A DNA stretch of 64,000 nucleotides from Streptomyces globisporus (GTDB lineage Bacteria > Actinomycetota > Actinomycetes > Streptomycetales > Streptomycetaceae): assembly GCA_014649555.1 (NCBI GenBank), contig BMTG01000014.1:62001-126000 (forward strand), given 5' to 3'. Below, in pieces: positions 25,354 through 33,398 of this stretch. Both the position numbers and the translations under genes were made by a program. Under the pieces are notes generated by a model. The model saw nothing but the letters and a program-made list of their open reading frames with translations, made no database searches and had not been told where the DNA came from. Within the stretch, counting starts at the first letter, position 1. Every line of letters starts with the position of its first letter.

Positions 25354-26342
25354 TGGCAGATAGTACACCAGAACAGCTCGAAGCGAACTTCACGGCAATT
25401 GAGGTCGAGGGCAGTAACCTTCCGGGGGCAGTCCGCCGGCGTCTCATGCCGGAATCCTCGATCGACGTCTTCACCGAAGTTCGATTTCCGAGCCGCGAGT
25501 GGGCCTTGTTGGTCCGCAGTACCGAAAGTACCGAAGATCGAGACTTGATGCTTGCGTCCGGCCTGGTTTGCCGCATTAGGGGCGGGTCCGTCGAAGTTGT
25601 CGCCGACCCAGGAACCGACCGATTGCTGTTCTGCACCCTCCTCGCTGATCTAGTCCGACAGCTTCAGATACATGCAACCCATCCCACCCTCGCTCTAGTG
25701 CGTCGCTTGAATGCATGGCGCAAGATGCTGGACAGAGGTCTATCTACCGGTCTGACACCGGAAGCACGTATGGGACTGTTCGGCGAACTCCTCATTCTGC
25801 GGGAGATCTTGCTCCCCGCTATCGGCACCGCGGCAGTAGCCGCGTGGGAGGGACCCTCGGGCGCTCCAAAGGATTTCACACACTTCTCGACCGCGATTGA
25901 GGTCAAGACTGTAGGTCGAAGAGGTGCCAATCATTGTCAGATCAGCAGCGAAGGCCAACTTGACGCTGACGCAACGACGAATCTCTTTCTCGTACACCAA
26001 GTGGTTTCAGTTTCACAGAGTGGTGTCTCGCTAATGGAGATCGTCGAGGAACTTCGTATGGACCCTCTGATACAGCCAGAACTGTCCCGCTTCGAAAACT
26101 GCTTGCTTGAAGCCGGATGGTTGGACAGCCACAGCCAGCAGTATGGCAACGATAGGTACGCGCTGAGTCGTCGACAATGCTTTCATGTCGTGGATGGGTT
26201 CCCACGACTGACTTCCTCGGCCTTGCCGTTCGGAGTGTCCCGGGTAACGTACAACGTCGACTTGTCGGCATGCGACGCATATAAAGTAGATGAGGGTGCT
26301 GTGCGGGCTTCCGTCACACTAGCCGGAAAGGCCAAGGAGTAG
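25353..26342 (+). CDS. mzaC: PD-(D/E)XK motif protein (DUF4420)
   Basis: About 329 residues from the ATG at 25353, which overlaps the Z1 stop by one base (TGATG); a GTG at 25350 is an alternative. A restriction-fold core is visible: Asp in PKDFTHF near residue 174 and the EVK motif in TAIEVKTVGRRG near residue 183-185, spaced as in PD-(D/E)XK nucleases, with an upstream glutamate in GLFGELLILRE. This matches DUF4420. It is the likely nuclease of the system. Three bases separate its stop from the AIPR gene (TAGCCGATG). Confidence 0.82.
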   Translation: MADSTPEQLEANFTAIEVEGSNLPGAVRRRLMPESSIDVFTEVRFPSREWALLVRSTESTEDRDLMLASGLVCRIRGGSVEVVADPGTDRLLFCTLLADLVRQLQIHATHPTLALVRRLNAWRKMLDRGLSTGLTPEARMGLFGELLILREILLPAIGTAAVAAWEGPSGAPKDFTHFSTAIEVKTVGRRGANHCQISSEGQLDADATTNLFLVHQVVSVSQSGVSLMEIVEELRMDPLIQPELSRFENCLLEAGWLDSHSQQYGNDRYALSRRQCFHVVDGFPRLTSSALPFGVSRVTYNVDLSACDAYKVDEGAVRASVTLAGKAKE

Positions 26343-26345
26343 CCG

Positions 26346-28106
26346 ATGGAGGAAATGCAGGCATTCTCCATCGCCCTGGAACAGGCGATTGAAGACTATC
26401 TTGGACGGGAACCTGGGTGGCTAAGGCGAGACGCTTTCGTTCGAGCAGCCGGCGACTACCTTGTAGAAGACGGAACGCTTGAGGACTTGGAAGTCTGCTA
26501 TTTCGCTCAACCCGTTGGACGCAGTCGCATGGAGGTCGCTGGCTACTCCGTCAGCGATGACGGACGTGTATTGGACCTCGTATCAGTTTATTACGGGGAA
26601 CACGGTCAGACAATCTCACGCGACCAAGTGAGGAGACGACTTAACTGGACGAAGTTGTTTGCGTCCGCTTGCCATGACGGACATCATCTACGCATGGAGG
26701 AGTCGAGCCCTCAATTCGACATGGTTCAGGATATCTATTCGAGGTGGCGACATTTCGGCAAGATCAGAATCTTTCTTCTAACTGACGGTCGGAGCACCCT
26801 GCAGGATTTGCCTGCAGAGGAACTCAACGGCCTACCTATAGTCCCCAATCTCTGGGACATCGAGCGTCTCCGGCGTCTCGCCAGTTCGGGCCGTCAAGAG
26901 GAACCGATCTCAATCGACTTCGAAGAGTTCGGTGGACCGCTGCCATGCCTGCCAGCCCCCAGCTCGGAAGGGGACTACCAATGTGTACTCACCTTGATGC
27001 CAGGCAAATTGCTTGCAGACATGTACGAGCTCCACGGTTCCAAATTGCTACAGAGAAACGTTAGAGCGTTCCTGCAAGCACGAGGCAAGGTCAATAAGGG
27101 AATTAACGAAACCATCCGAGAAAGGCCCGACCGATTCCTTGCCTACAATAACGGCATTTCGGCTACGGCCACGGGGGCGACTTTTGAGCAGAGAGGTAGC
27201 GAGACCTACCTCCTCCACCTCAGCGACCTACAGATCGTTAATGGCGGGCAGACTACAGCCTCGCTCCACCATGCCGCTATCCGCGATGATGCCGACCTTA
27301 GCAAAATCCAGGTACCGGCGAAAATCACTGTGGTGCAGCCCGAGCTACTAGATCAGCTGGTCCCAAACATCTCGCGCTACGCCAACTCTCAGAACTCGAT
27401 CAACGAAGCGGATTTTGAGGCTAATAGCCCGTTTCATGTCGAGCTCGAACGCATGTCCCGAAGTGTTTGGGCACCCGCGGTCGCGGGCTCTACCCGCCAA
27501 AGCCGGTGGTACTACGAGCGTGTGCGAGGGCAATACAACGTAGATAGAGCCCGACGGCACACGGCTGCAAAGCAGAGGTCGTTCGATGAAGAGTTCCCTC
27601 GCGGACAGCGATTCTCTAAGACCGACGCGGCCAAGTATGACCTTACGTTTCGACAGCTACCTCATGTCGTCAGTTTGGGGGCTCAGAAGTGTTTTCAGTG
27701 GTGGACACTAAATGTGCTCGCGGAGTCTACCAGCGTTCCTGATGAAGGATACTTCCAAGCACTCGCGGCAAAGAGGATTGTGTTCGAGCAGGGGCGTGCA
27801 GAGATCAGGAAGTTGAACCCCGGCGCCGGATACCTGGCCAACGTCACGGCCTATACGCTGGCTCGACTTGCTGCAGAAGTCGATTTGGACGACACCCTAG
27901 CGACGGTGTGGAGGACGCAAGGGCTTCCAGACAGCATCCGGCGAGCCGTGACTGAGCTGAGCCGGCCTGTCCGGCAAGTCCTCCTAGCCGCCCCCGGCTC
28001 AGGGAACGTCACCGAATGGTGTAAAAAGGAAGACTGCTGGAAGAGTGTGCTGGACATCTCTTTGGCCAGTCCGCTGGCCAAGGTAGCCACGCAGGTTGGG
28101 AAGTAG
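26346..28106 (+). CDS. mzaD: AIPR family protein
   Basis: A 586-residue protein with the AIPR (abortive infection phage resistance) signature: FLAYNNGISATA at ~264-275 and LQIVNGGQTTASL at ~295-307, followed by QVPAKITVV and NISRYANSQNSINEADF. The N-terminal ~200 residues contain a PD-(D/E)XK-like pattern region (QPVGRSRMEVAGYSVSDDG...), which I cannot confirm as catalytic. AIPR proteins occur in phage-defence loci and may act as effector nucleases. The gene is coupled to its upstream neighbour and is followed by a 236-bp gap before the methyltransferase. It lacks frameshifts and is of normal length. Confidence 0.88.
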   Translation: MEEMQAFSIALEQAIEDYLGREPGWLRRDAFVRAAGDYLVEDGTLEDLEVCYFAQPVGRSRMEVAGYSVSDDGRVLDLVSVYYGEHGQTISRDQVRRRLNWTKLFASACHDGHHLRMEESSPQFDMVQDIYSRWRHFGKIRIFLLTDGRSTLQDLPAEELNGLPIVPNLWDIERLRRLASSGRQEEPISIDFEEFGGPLPCLPAPSSEGDYQCVLTLMPGKLLADMYELHGSKLLQRNVRAFLQARGKVNKGINETIRERPDRFLAYNNGISATATGATFEQRGSETYLLHLSDLQIVNGGQTTASLHHAAIRDDADLSKIQVPAKITVVQPELLDQLVPNISRYANSQNSINEADFEANSPFHVELERMSRSVWAPAVAGSTRQSRWYYERVRGQYNVDRARRHTAAKQRSFDEEFPRGQRFSKTDAAKYDLTFRQLPHVVSLGAQKCFQWWTLNVLAESTSVPDEGYFQALAAKRIVFEQGRAEIRKLNPGAGYLANVTAYTLARLAAEVDLDDTLATVWRTQGLPDSIRRAVTELSRPVRQVLLAAPGSGNVTEWCKKEDCWKSVLDISLASPLAKVATQVGK

Positions 28107-28342
28107 CCGATGTCCAAGCTGGCTGCTCATGCGGCCCGCGACAGGGGCAGTGCCCAACGTCAGAGACTGCGTCGTCCAACTAGCCACGCACCTCTTGGGA
28201 GGTGCCCGCTCCAACGAACAGTTGTGCACTTGGTGTTGAGCTGCGGCATCCTTCTGTTGTGTCACCTGCATGAAGGGCTTGTCTGGGGCAGCCGACTGTG
28301 TTGTCCTGGTGGGCGTCGTTGGAGCAATAAGAGGAGGCCTGG
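28107..28342 (+). other. Intergenic gap between AIPR and methyltransferase genes, with a short relic frame
   Basis: AIPR ends in TAGCCGATG, the same junction that joins the two preceding genes, and an ATG at 28110 opens an 83-codon frame (MSKLAAHAARDRGSAQRQRL...) that overlaps the methyltransferase start in another frame and loses coding character after ~30 codons. A hairpin with GCACCTC/GAGGTGC arms lies near 28188-28205. The gap may hold a decayed sixth gene, an attenuator, or a separate promoter for the methyltransferase. Confidence 0.4.
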
Positions 28343-30217
28343 GTGTCGTTCTACGGGGTGAAGCTGCATCGCAGCGACGCACTCCAGCTCGACGAGCATC
28401 CTGACGCTTGTACCGAGGAGACCTTCGCCGCTTGGTGCAAAGGCCGGGCCAGCTCCGGAGCACGTCTGGCCGTCGACCTCTTCTCTGGGGCCGGCGGCCT
28501 GAGCCTTGGACTCGAACATGCGGGATGGACTGTCGCTGCTTCGGTCGACTCGGACCGGCGCGCTCGGGAGACACACCGGGCGAACTTCCCCGGGCTAGCT
28601 CTGGGAACGGACTTGGGTGACACCGAACAGCGGCGCCAGCTCATCTCCTTGTTGCAACAGGCGCCTATCGATCTGATTGCAGGTGGCCCTCCTTGTCAGC
28701 CGTTCAGTCGCGCTGGGCGGAGCAAGATCAAGAGTCTGGTCGAGGCTGGCAAGCGTGACGAGAACGATCTACGCAAGGAGCTCTGGCGCGCCTACCTAGA
28801 TGTGGTGCTCCAAGTTGGCCCACGTGCGGTTCTCATGGAGAACGTCCCGGACATGGCACTCGGCGACGACTTCCACGTTGTTCGAACCATCGTTGAGGCT
28901 TTGGAGGAAGATGGCTACTTCACCGAAGTGCGCTTGGTCGACGCCTGGCAGTATGGGGTCCCGCAGCATCGCAAACGGTTGATCGTCCTGGCTCGCAACG
29001 ACAGCGCTAACTTCACTTGGCCAGCTTCAACAGACCCGGTCCATCTCAGGCAAGCCATTGGTGATCTCCCCACACTTGGCGAAGAAAAGCCCATGGGCGA
29101 TCGCATGTTGCCATATCAATTTCCGTCCGACGCCTCTGACTTCATGACGCTCATGAGGAAGGAGGTTGACGATCCGGGCATCGTTCATGATCACATGACT
29201 CGACCAGTGCGCGCCGACGACCTAGAGGTCTTTAAGCGCATGGACCACAAGACCCTGTACTCGGATATCCCCGAGCACCTTCGACGCTACAAGGCCGACA
29301 CTTTCGACGATAAGTACAAGCGTCTTCATTGGGACAATTACAGTCGCTCTATCACTGCCCATATCGCGAAAGACGGATACTGGTACATCCACCCCGAAGA
29401 GCACCGGACTCTTACCGTACGTGAAGCAGCGCGGATTCAGACCTTCCCGGATGACTTTCGCTTTTCGGGAACACGAAGCGACGCATTTCGGCAGATTGGA
29501 AATGCTGTGCCACCCCGTCTGGGGGAGGCGGCGGCCACTGCCTTGAAACCAGCTGATGCTGAGCAGCCCGGCCAGAATCAGTGGAAGGCGCTGCACCAGG
29601 CGCTTGCCGCGTGGGGGCGCCAGCAGCGTAAGGGGAGGTCTTGGTTCCTCTATCCGGGGCCGCACGTCCAGCAAGCCGTCGCGCTCGTCGTTTCTATGCT
29701 CGGTGCCGAGCGTATAGGAACACGCAACCTCGAGTGGGCTGTCCAGCGCCTTAAGGACCGCCCGAAGCTGACTTCCAAAGAGCTGCAGCAGCTCTATGCG
29801 GCCGTCGAAGACCCCAAAATGCTTAAGCGCATGGAGCGGATTGAGGTGCTGACTTCGAAGCGCAACATTTGGCAAGACACTGACGAGCTAGCTGTCCAGC
29901 TCAAATTGAGGCCTGCAGAAACAGCCATATTCAGGCTACTAATGGGCGAGGATGTCATGCTGCCTCAGCAGGGCCCATTGCGTGTCGCTGCAAGGGTGTT
30001 TGCAAGCAAGTCGGACCGCACCAATAGGCTGACTGATGGTCGCATTGAATTGGCCCGACTTATTGGTGGTGGGGTCGATGCGCCGGTCCGTATGGCCGCC
30101 TTGAGGCAGTTGGCGAACACGAATTGTCTTCCCAGCGAACCATATTGTGCCAGCTGTCCCCTGCTAGAATGGTGCCGATCAGCTGAGGACCGTGGTGCCA
30201 GCGATCGGCTTTGCTGA
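28343..30217 (+). CDS. mzaE: C5-cytosine methyltransferase fused to a degenerate endonuclease III-like domain
   Basis: A 624-residue protein from the GTG at 28343, with GAGGAGG 5 bases upstream. Residues ~40-395 are a complete C5-methyltransferase: DLFSGAGG (45-52), GGPPCQPFS with catalytic Cys118, ENV (166-168), QHRKRL (208-213), RE near 360 and GNAVPP (386-391). The remaining ~230 residues are not part of the usual enzyme. They include a helical region, an HhH-like KLRPAETAIFRLL, a MLPQQGPLRVAARVF segment resembling the VDTHxxRVxxR stretch of endonuclease III, and a perfect C-x6-C-x2-C-x5-C motif (Cys595, 602, 605, 611). The glycosylase catalytic Lys and Asp are not conserved, so the domain may only bind DNA and an iron-sulfur cluster. 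It probably marks self DNA for the Mza operon. Confidence 0.88.
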   Translation: MSFYGVKLHRSDALQLDEHPDACTEETFAAWCKGRASSGARLAVDLFSGAGGLSLGLEHAGWTVAASVDSDRRARETHRANFPGLALGTDLGDTEQRRQLISLLQQAPIDLIAGGPPCQPFSRAGRSKIKSLVEAGKRDENDLRKELWRAYLDVVLQVGPRAVLMENVPDMALGDDFHVVRTIVEALEEDGYFTEVRLVDAWQYGVPQHRKRLIVLARNDSANFTWPASTDPVHLRQAIGDLPTLGEEKPMGDRMLPYQFPSDASDFMTLMRKEVDDPGIVHDHMTRPVRADDLEVFKRMDHKTLYSDIPEHLRRYKADTFDDKYKRLHWDNYSRSITAHIAKDGYWYIHPEEHRTLTVREAARIQTFPDDFRFSGTRSDAFRQIGNAVPPRLGEAAATALKPADAEQPGQNQWKALHQALAAWGRQQRKGRSWFLYPGPHVQQAVALVVSMLGAERIGTRNLEWAVQRLKDRPKLTSKELQQLYAAVEDPKMLKRMERIEVLTSKRNIWQDTDELAVQLKLRPAETAIFRLLMGEDVMLPQQGPLRVAARVFASKSDRTNRLTDGRIELARLIGGGVDAPVRMAALRQLANTNCLPSEPYCASCPLLEWCRSAEDRGASDRLC

Positions 30218-30790
30218 GACTCTTCGATCTCTGGGGGCGGCTTGACTGAAGCTGCCGCGTCAGACCGGAGTTGGCACATCTGGTGCTGCGGACTATCCGT
30301 GGACGGAACCCAGGCATGAGGTGCGCACAACCTCTTTGACCAGCAGAGATACTGCGCTTGCAAGCCCTCTCCGGAGCCATGTGCTACTCAGTCGGCAAGC
30401 CAGAAGCCAGCACCGAAGAAGAGGCCGCGTGCTCTGCGCAGACCGCCCACCAACTCTCGCCGCCAGCGTCTACGACGCGAACGCTCCACGTTGCAGGCGC
30501 GGGACACGGCGCAGCCCAAGAGCACTCGCCCCGCGCCGATGCTGTGGCCATGCGGTGGTGTTGTTCCGCCCACGGGCCCAACCACTTAAGTTCCATGCCA
30601 CATAGTGAAGCCAACGTTCAGCCGGCATCACTACGCATGTACCAGAACTCTGCGACCGAGCCATCGGAGCATGAGTGTCTAACTGCGTGACAACGCCGAC
30701 GAACACCAGCGGACGAACGCGAACGTCCACGGACCGTCAGCGCAGGTGAGAGCCCACTTCAGCCCAAGGCACCTCCCCCGCCAAAGTTGC
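30218..30790. other. Right-end non-coding region of the element
   Basis: No gene with coding character was found in these ~570 bp; short frames on both strands have no family resemblance. An imperfect hairpin GGCGGCTT/AAGCTGCC at 30236-30256 lies just after the methyltransferase stop and could be its terminator. The last ~100 bp before attR may hold the integrase arm-binding sites, but none was recognised. Confidence 0.55.
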
Positions 30791-30840
30791 TTCGGGACGA
30801 AGAGGTCGTGGGTTCAAATCCCGCCACCCCGACAGCTGAG
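30791..30840. repeat. attR, 50-bp direct repeat
   Basis: This is identical to 10561-10610, i.e. the tRNA-Pro 3' part plus 8 bases. Only the tRNA 3' portion is present here, so no functional tRNA is formed. It marks the right end of the element. Confidence 0.95.
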
Positions 30841-30892
30841 CACAAAGCCAGAGGGCCGGTACTGATTCCAGTACCGGCCCTCTGGCTTTGTG
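30841..30892. terminator. Long perfect hairpin after attR
   Basis: Arms of 24 bases (30841-30864 and 30869-30892) pair perfectly around the loop ATTC. The arms start CACAAAGCCAGAGG. It has the same location relative to the att repeat as the shorter hairpin at 10620-10652 and was presumably the tRNA terminator before the present element inserted. Confidence 0.82.
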
Positions 30893-30897
30893 CGTGA

Positions 30898-30942
30898 CTA
30901 CCGCACCGGAGGCGCAGGAATGCCGAAGATGCCGTTCATGGC
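30898..30942 (-). pseudogene. 3' stub of a second tyrosine integrase
   Basis: On the minus strand the last codons read TAMNGIFGIPAPPVR followed by TAG, lined up with the integrase C-terminus VVMDGIFGADPQKP at 10698. The spacing from the att repeat and hairpin is the same as for the intact int. Everything upstream of about 30945 is unrelated. This is best explained as the surviving end of an older element in the same tRNA site. Confidence 0.7.
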
Positions 30943-30945
30943 CGT

Positions 30946-31169
30946 TTCTGCTCTTCGACGGGACGTCGGCGCTGCCGTCGCTGATCAGTAACGATACGGA
31001 ATTCGCGCTGGAGGAGCGGCTTGCCGGTATCGGTGCTGTGGTGTCCGACCGGCTCGTCCTGCTGATTCTCGCGGCCGGCATCATGGTGGCGGCGCTGTAC
31101 GTACTGCTGCGGCCCGTCCGGAGGCGGCGCAGTGACGTCGAGGAGCGAGAGCCCTCCGCGCAGAGCTGA
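30946..31169 (+). pseudogene. C-terminal fragment of a membrane protein
   Basis: The frame reads LFDGTSALPSLISND, then a hydrophilic helix, a membrane segment VLLILAAGIMVAALYVLL and a basic cytoplasmic tail RRRRSDVEE, ending at TGA. Its beginning merges with the integrase stub, so no start codon of its own remains. This appears to be the 3' end of a chromosomal gene cut by an earlier insertion or deletion. I do not recognise the family. Confidence 0.5.
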
Positions 31170-31242
31170 CGTGACGTGCCAAGCGGCAGGTGCAAGGGCC
31201 CGGGTGCTCGGTCAGCCCGGCCCCGCCTTGTGGCGCTGCAGA

Positions 31243-31818
31243 TCAGCGGCTGCGCAGTTCCGCCAGCGTGCGGTCGAGGTCGTGGGCACGGGGGCGGTTG
31301 TACGGGAGCTTGGCGAGGATCGCAGCCATGCCGCAGGTGTTGGTGAGTGCGGAGAAGACCAGCCCACCAGCGATGCCGGCCGACAGGATCTGGAAGGCCG
31401 GGTGGATGAGAACGCCGAGCAGAAGGCCGAGCAGGACGAGGGCGCCGGCAGTGAGGCGGACCTGGCGCTCCATGCCCCACACGGTGCGGGCCGAGCCCTG
31501 CGGACGGTGGAGTTCGTGACCGTCGGCAGCCCAGGCTCCGGTGCCGCCGGAGAGGGTCGTGGTGGGGATGCTGTTCTCGGCGAGGATCTTGCAGGCGTTC
31601 TCGGAGCGGGCACCGGATGCGCAGACGACCAGTACGTCCTTGCGGTGCGCCGCGTCGCGGATGTCGGGCAGGGCGCGCTGGAGGTGGTCCAGGGGGATGT
31701 TCAGGGCTCCGGGCAGGTGACCTGCGGCGTATTCGCCGGGGGTGCGGACGTCGATGACGGTCAGTTCGTGCAGGCGGGTGCGGGCTTCACCGGTACCGAG
31801 GGCGGTGGGCGTGGTCAT
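31243..31818 (-). CDS. Rhodanese-DUF2892 membrane sulfurtransferase
   Basis: About 191 residues from the ATG at 31818, with AAAGGA upstream; an ATG at 31830 is an alternative. Residues ~5-100 form a rhodanese domain with the active-site loop VVCASGARSENA (catalytic Cys). The C-terminal DUF2892 part has two membrane segments (ALVLLGLLLGVLIHP and SAGIAGGLVFSAL) followed by NTCGMAAILAKLPYNR. Such fusions move sulfane sulfur at the membrane and are common in persulfide-responsive loci. It is divergent from the CstR-like repressor gene, sharing a promoter region with one TACCCC-NN-GGGGTA operator. Confidence 0.9.
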   Translation of the reverse strand: MTTPTALGTGEARTRLHELTVIDVRTPGEYAAGHLPGALNIPLDHLQRALPDIRDAAHRKDVLVVCASGARSENACKILAENSIPTTTLSGGTGAWAADGHELHRPQGSARTVWGMERQVRLTAGALVLLGLLLGVLIHPAFQILSAGIAGGLVFSALTNTCGMAAILAKLPYNRPRAHDLDRTLAELRSR

Positions 31819-31870
31819 GGCGAGTGTCATCCTTTGCTGTCGGCGGGGCTCCCGCGCGGGGGAGTATATT

Positions 31871-31884
31871 TACCCCTGGGGGTA
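31871..31884. promoter_or_regulatory. CsoR/CstR-type operator TACCCC-TG-GGGGTA
   Basis: A 6-2-6 palindrome in the divergent gap between the rhodanese and CstR-like genes, close to the start of the latter. This is the G/C-tract design expected for CsoR-family repressors. The same sequence with a different centre occurs twice at 34789 and 34824. Confidence 0.85.
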
Positions 31885-31892
31885 TGCGATGA

Positions 31893-32189
<297 letters not shown>

Positions 32190-32233
32190 TGAGGCCGACC
32201 GGAGCACGGCGGTGATGGTGCCCACCGCTCGGC

Positions 32234-32977
32234 TCAGATGACGACGTCCATGAGCATCCAGAGCGCCACCGCCAACAGAACGTAGGCGAAGACGCGCTGG
32301 AGGCGCTGGCCGCTGATCTTGGTGGACAGGCGTTTTCCGTCCCAGGCGCCGAGGATCGCCGCTCCGGTGAAGGGGGCGATCACTTCCCAGCGCACATCTC
32401 CTCCAGCCCCTGTTCTGGCGGTGAGGGCGGCCAGGGAGTTGACGGTGATGACCAGGAGGCTGGTGCCCACTGCCTGCTTCATCCGCAGGCCGAGGACGCT
32501 GACCAGGGCGGGGACGGCGAGGAACCCCCCGCCGACGCCGAGGAACCCGGTGACGGCGCCGAGCCCGGCTCCGGTGGCGGCTGCTTTGGCCGGACGTATC
32601 CGCTCGGGCGGCGCCGATTCGGTGGGGCGCAGCATGCGCAGGGCGGCCAGGGCGGCGATGGCTGCGAAGGCTGCGGTGAGTACGGCGGCGGGCAGGTGAC
32701 CTGCGGCGGCCCCGGCGAGGAAGGCCGGGACGATGCCCGCGAGTGCGAAGGGGGCGCCGGTCTTCCAGGCGACGTTGCCGTCGCGGGCGTGAGCGTACAG
32801 GGCGGTGGCGGAGGTAGCGGTGACGATGATCAGGCTGGCGGTGGTGGCCGAGGCCGGGGAGAAACCGAGCAGGTAGATCAGGGCGGGGACCGCGAGGACG
32901 CTGCCGCCACCGCCCAGGGCGCCGAGGGCCAGTCCGATGACAGCCCCGGCGACGAGGGCGAGTATGAGGGTGCTCAC
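32234..32977 (-). CDS. TauE/SafE-family sulfur-compound permease
   Basis: About 247 residues starting VSTLILALVAG (GTG at 32977) with eight hydrophobic segments in two repeats; each repeat begins with the family motif (LGALGGGGSVLAVPALIYLLG and TGFLGVGGGFLAVPALVS). TauE/SafE proteins move sulfite, thiosulfate or organosulfonates. The GTG overlaps the stop of the rhodanese upstream (GTGA at 32974-32977), so the permease and rhodanese are made together. A longer reading from 33355 is the rhodanese gene in another frame. Confidence 0.9.
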   Translation of the reverse strand: MSTLILALVAGAVIGLALGALGGGGSVLAVPALIYLLGFSPASATTASLIIVTATSATALYAHARDGNVAWKTGAPFALAGIVPAFLAGAAAGHLPAAVLTAAFAAIAALAALRMLRPTESAPPERIRPAKAAATGAGLGAVTGFLGVGGGFLAVPALVSVLGLRMKQAVGTSLLVITVNSLAALTARTGAGGDVRWEVIAPFTGAAILGAWDGKRLSTKISGQRLQRVFAYVLLAVALWMLMDVVI

Positions 32978-33339
32978 GCTATCGAGCCGTTGTTCCCGCG
33001 CTCGTCGACGACCGGATACCCGGCGGCGGCCCACGCGTTCATGCCGCCCTCCACGTCCACCGCGTCCGCGCCCCGTTCGGCCAGGAGCTTCGCGGCCTGC
33101 TGGGAGCGGTGCCCGCTGCGACAGATCACCACCAGCGTCCGGCCCTGCGCGGTCGCGGGCAGGGCCGGACCCGTGACCAGGCCGGTCAGGGGGGCGTGCA
33201 CGGCGTCGGGGGCGTGCCCGGATTTCCACTCGTCTTTCTCGCGCACGTCCAGCAGAACGGCATCGGACTGATCGCCGCCGGTGATGGCCTGCGCCTCGTC
33301 GACGGACACGCGCTTCTGGCTCTTGCGGAAGAGGAACAT
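32974..33339 (-). CDS. Single-domain rhodanese
   Basis: A 121-residue rhodanese with a short basic N-terminus (MFLFRKSQKR). The conserved VLLDVREKDEW precedes the active-site loop VICRSGHRSQQA, with a catalytic Cys and basic residues of a thiosulfate/polysulfide-type sulfurtransferase. It would pass sulfane sulfur to cyanide or thiols, or to the CstB-like dioxygenase encoded just upstream. It sits between that gene and the TauE/SafE gene on the same strand. Confidence 0.92.
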   Translation of the reverse strand: MFLFRKSQKRVSVDEAQAITGGDQSDAVLLDVREKDEWKSGHAPDAVHAPLTGLVTGPALPATAQGRTLVVICRSGHRSQQAAKLLAERGADAVDVEGGMNAWAAAGYPVVDERGNNGSIA

Positions 33340-33398
33340 CAGATACTCGCCTCATCTTTCGTCGGCACCCCCTGCGGGGGCGCCGGCCTGGTGCCTGG

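Larger units (their letters stand above)
10561..30840. mobile_element. Integrative element (AICE, pSAM2-like) in tRNA-Pro carrying an Mza-type defence operon
   Basis: The element is bounded by identical 50-bp repeats (10561-10610 and 30791-30840), the first forming the 3' end of tRNA-Pro. Integrase and excisionase lie next to attL, followed by a RepSA-type initiator, spread proteins, DUF2637 and an FtsK-type Tra, which is the AICE module order. Such elements excise, replicate by rolling circle and transfer double-stranded DNA between mycelia through Tra. The classical KorSA, Pra and Pif regulators of pSAM2 were not found. The right half is cargo of clearly lower GC. All backbone genes look intact, so it may still be mobile. 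Confidence 0.9.

Noticed and set aside
21064-30217. Interpretation as DISARM or BREX
   Set aside because: No DrmA/DrmB, PglX/PglZ or BrxC-like signatures are present; the Z1 and AIPR motifs fit Mza instead.
30737-31480. Minus-strand frame ending in a GWRDLNPRPLRPEAT-type sequence
   Set aside because: This is the antisense translation of the tRNA-Pro 3' end and att repeat, a common false gene call.
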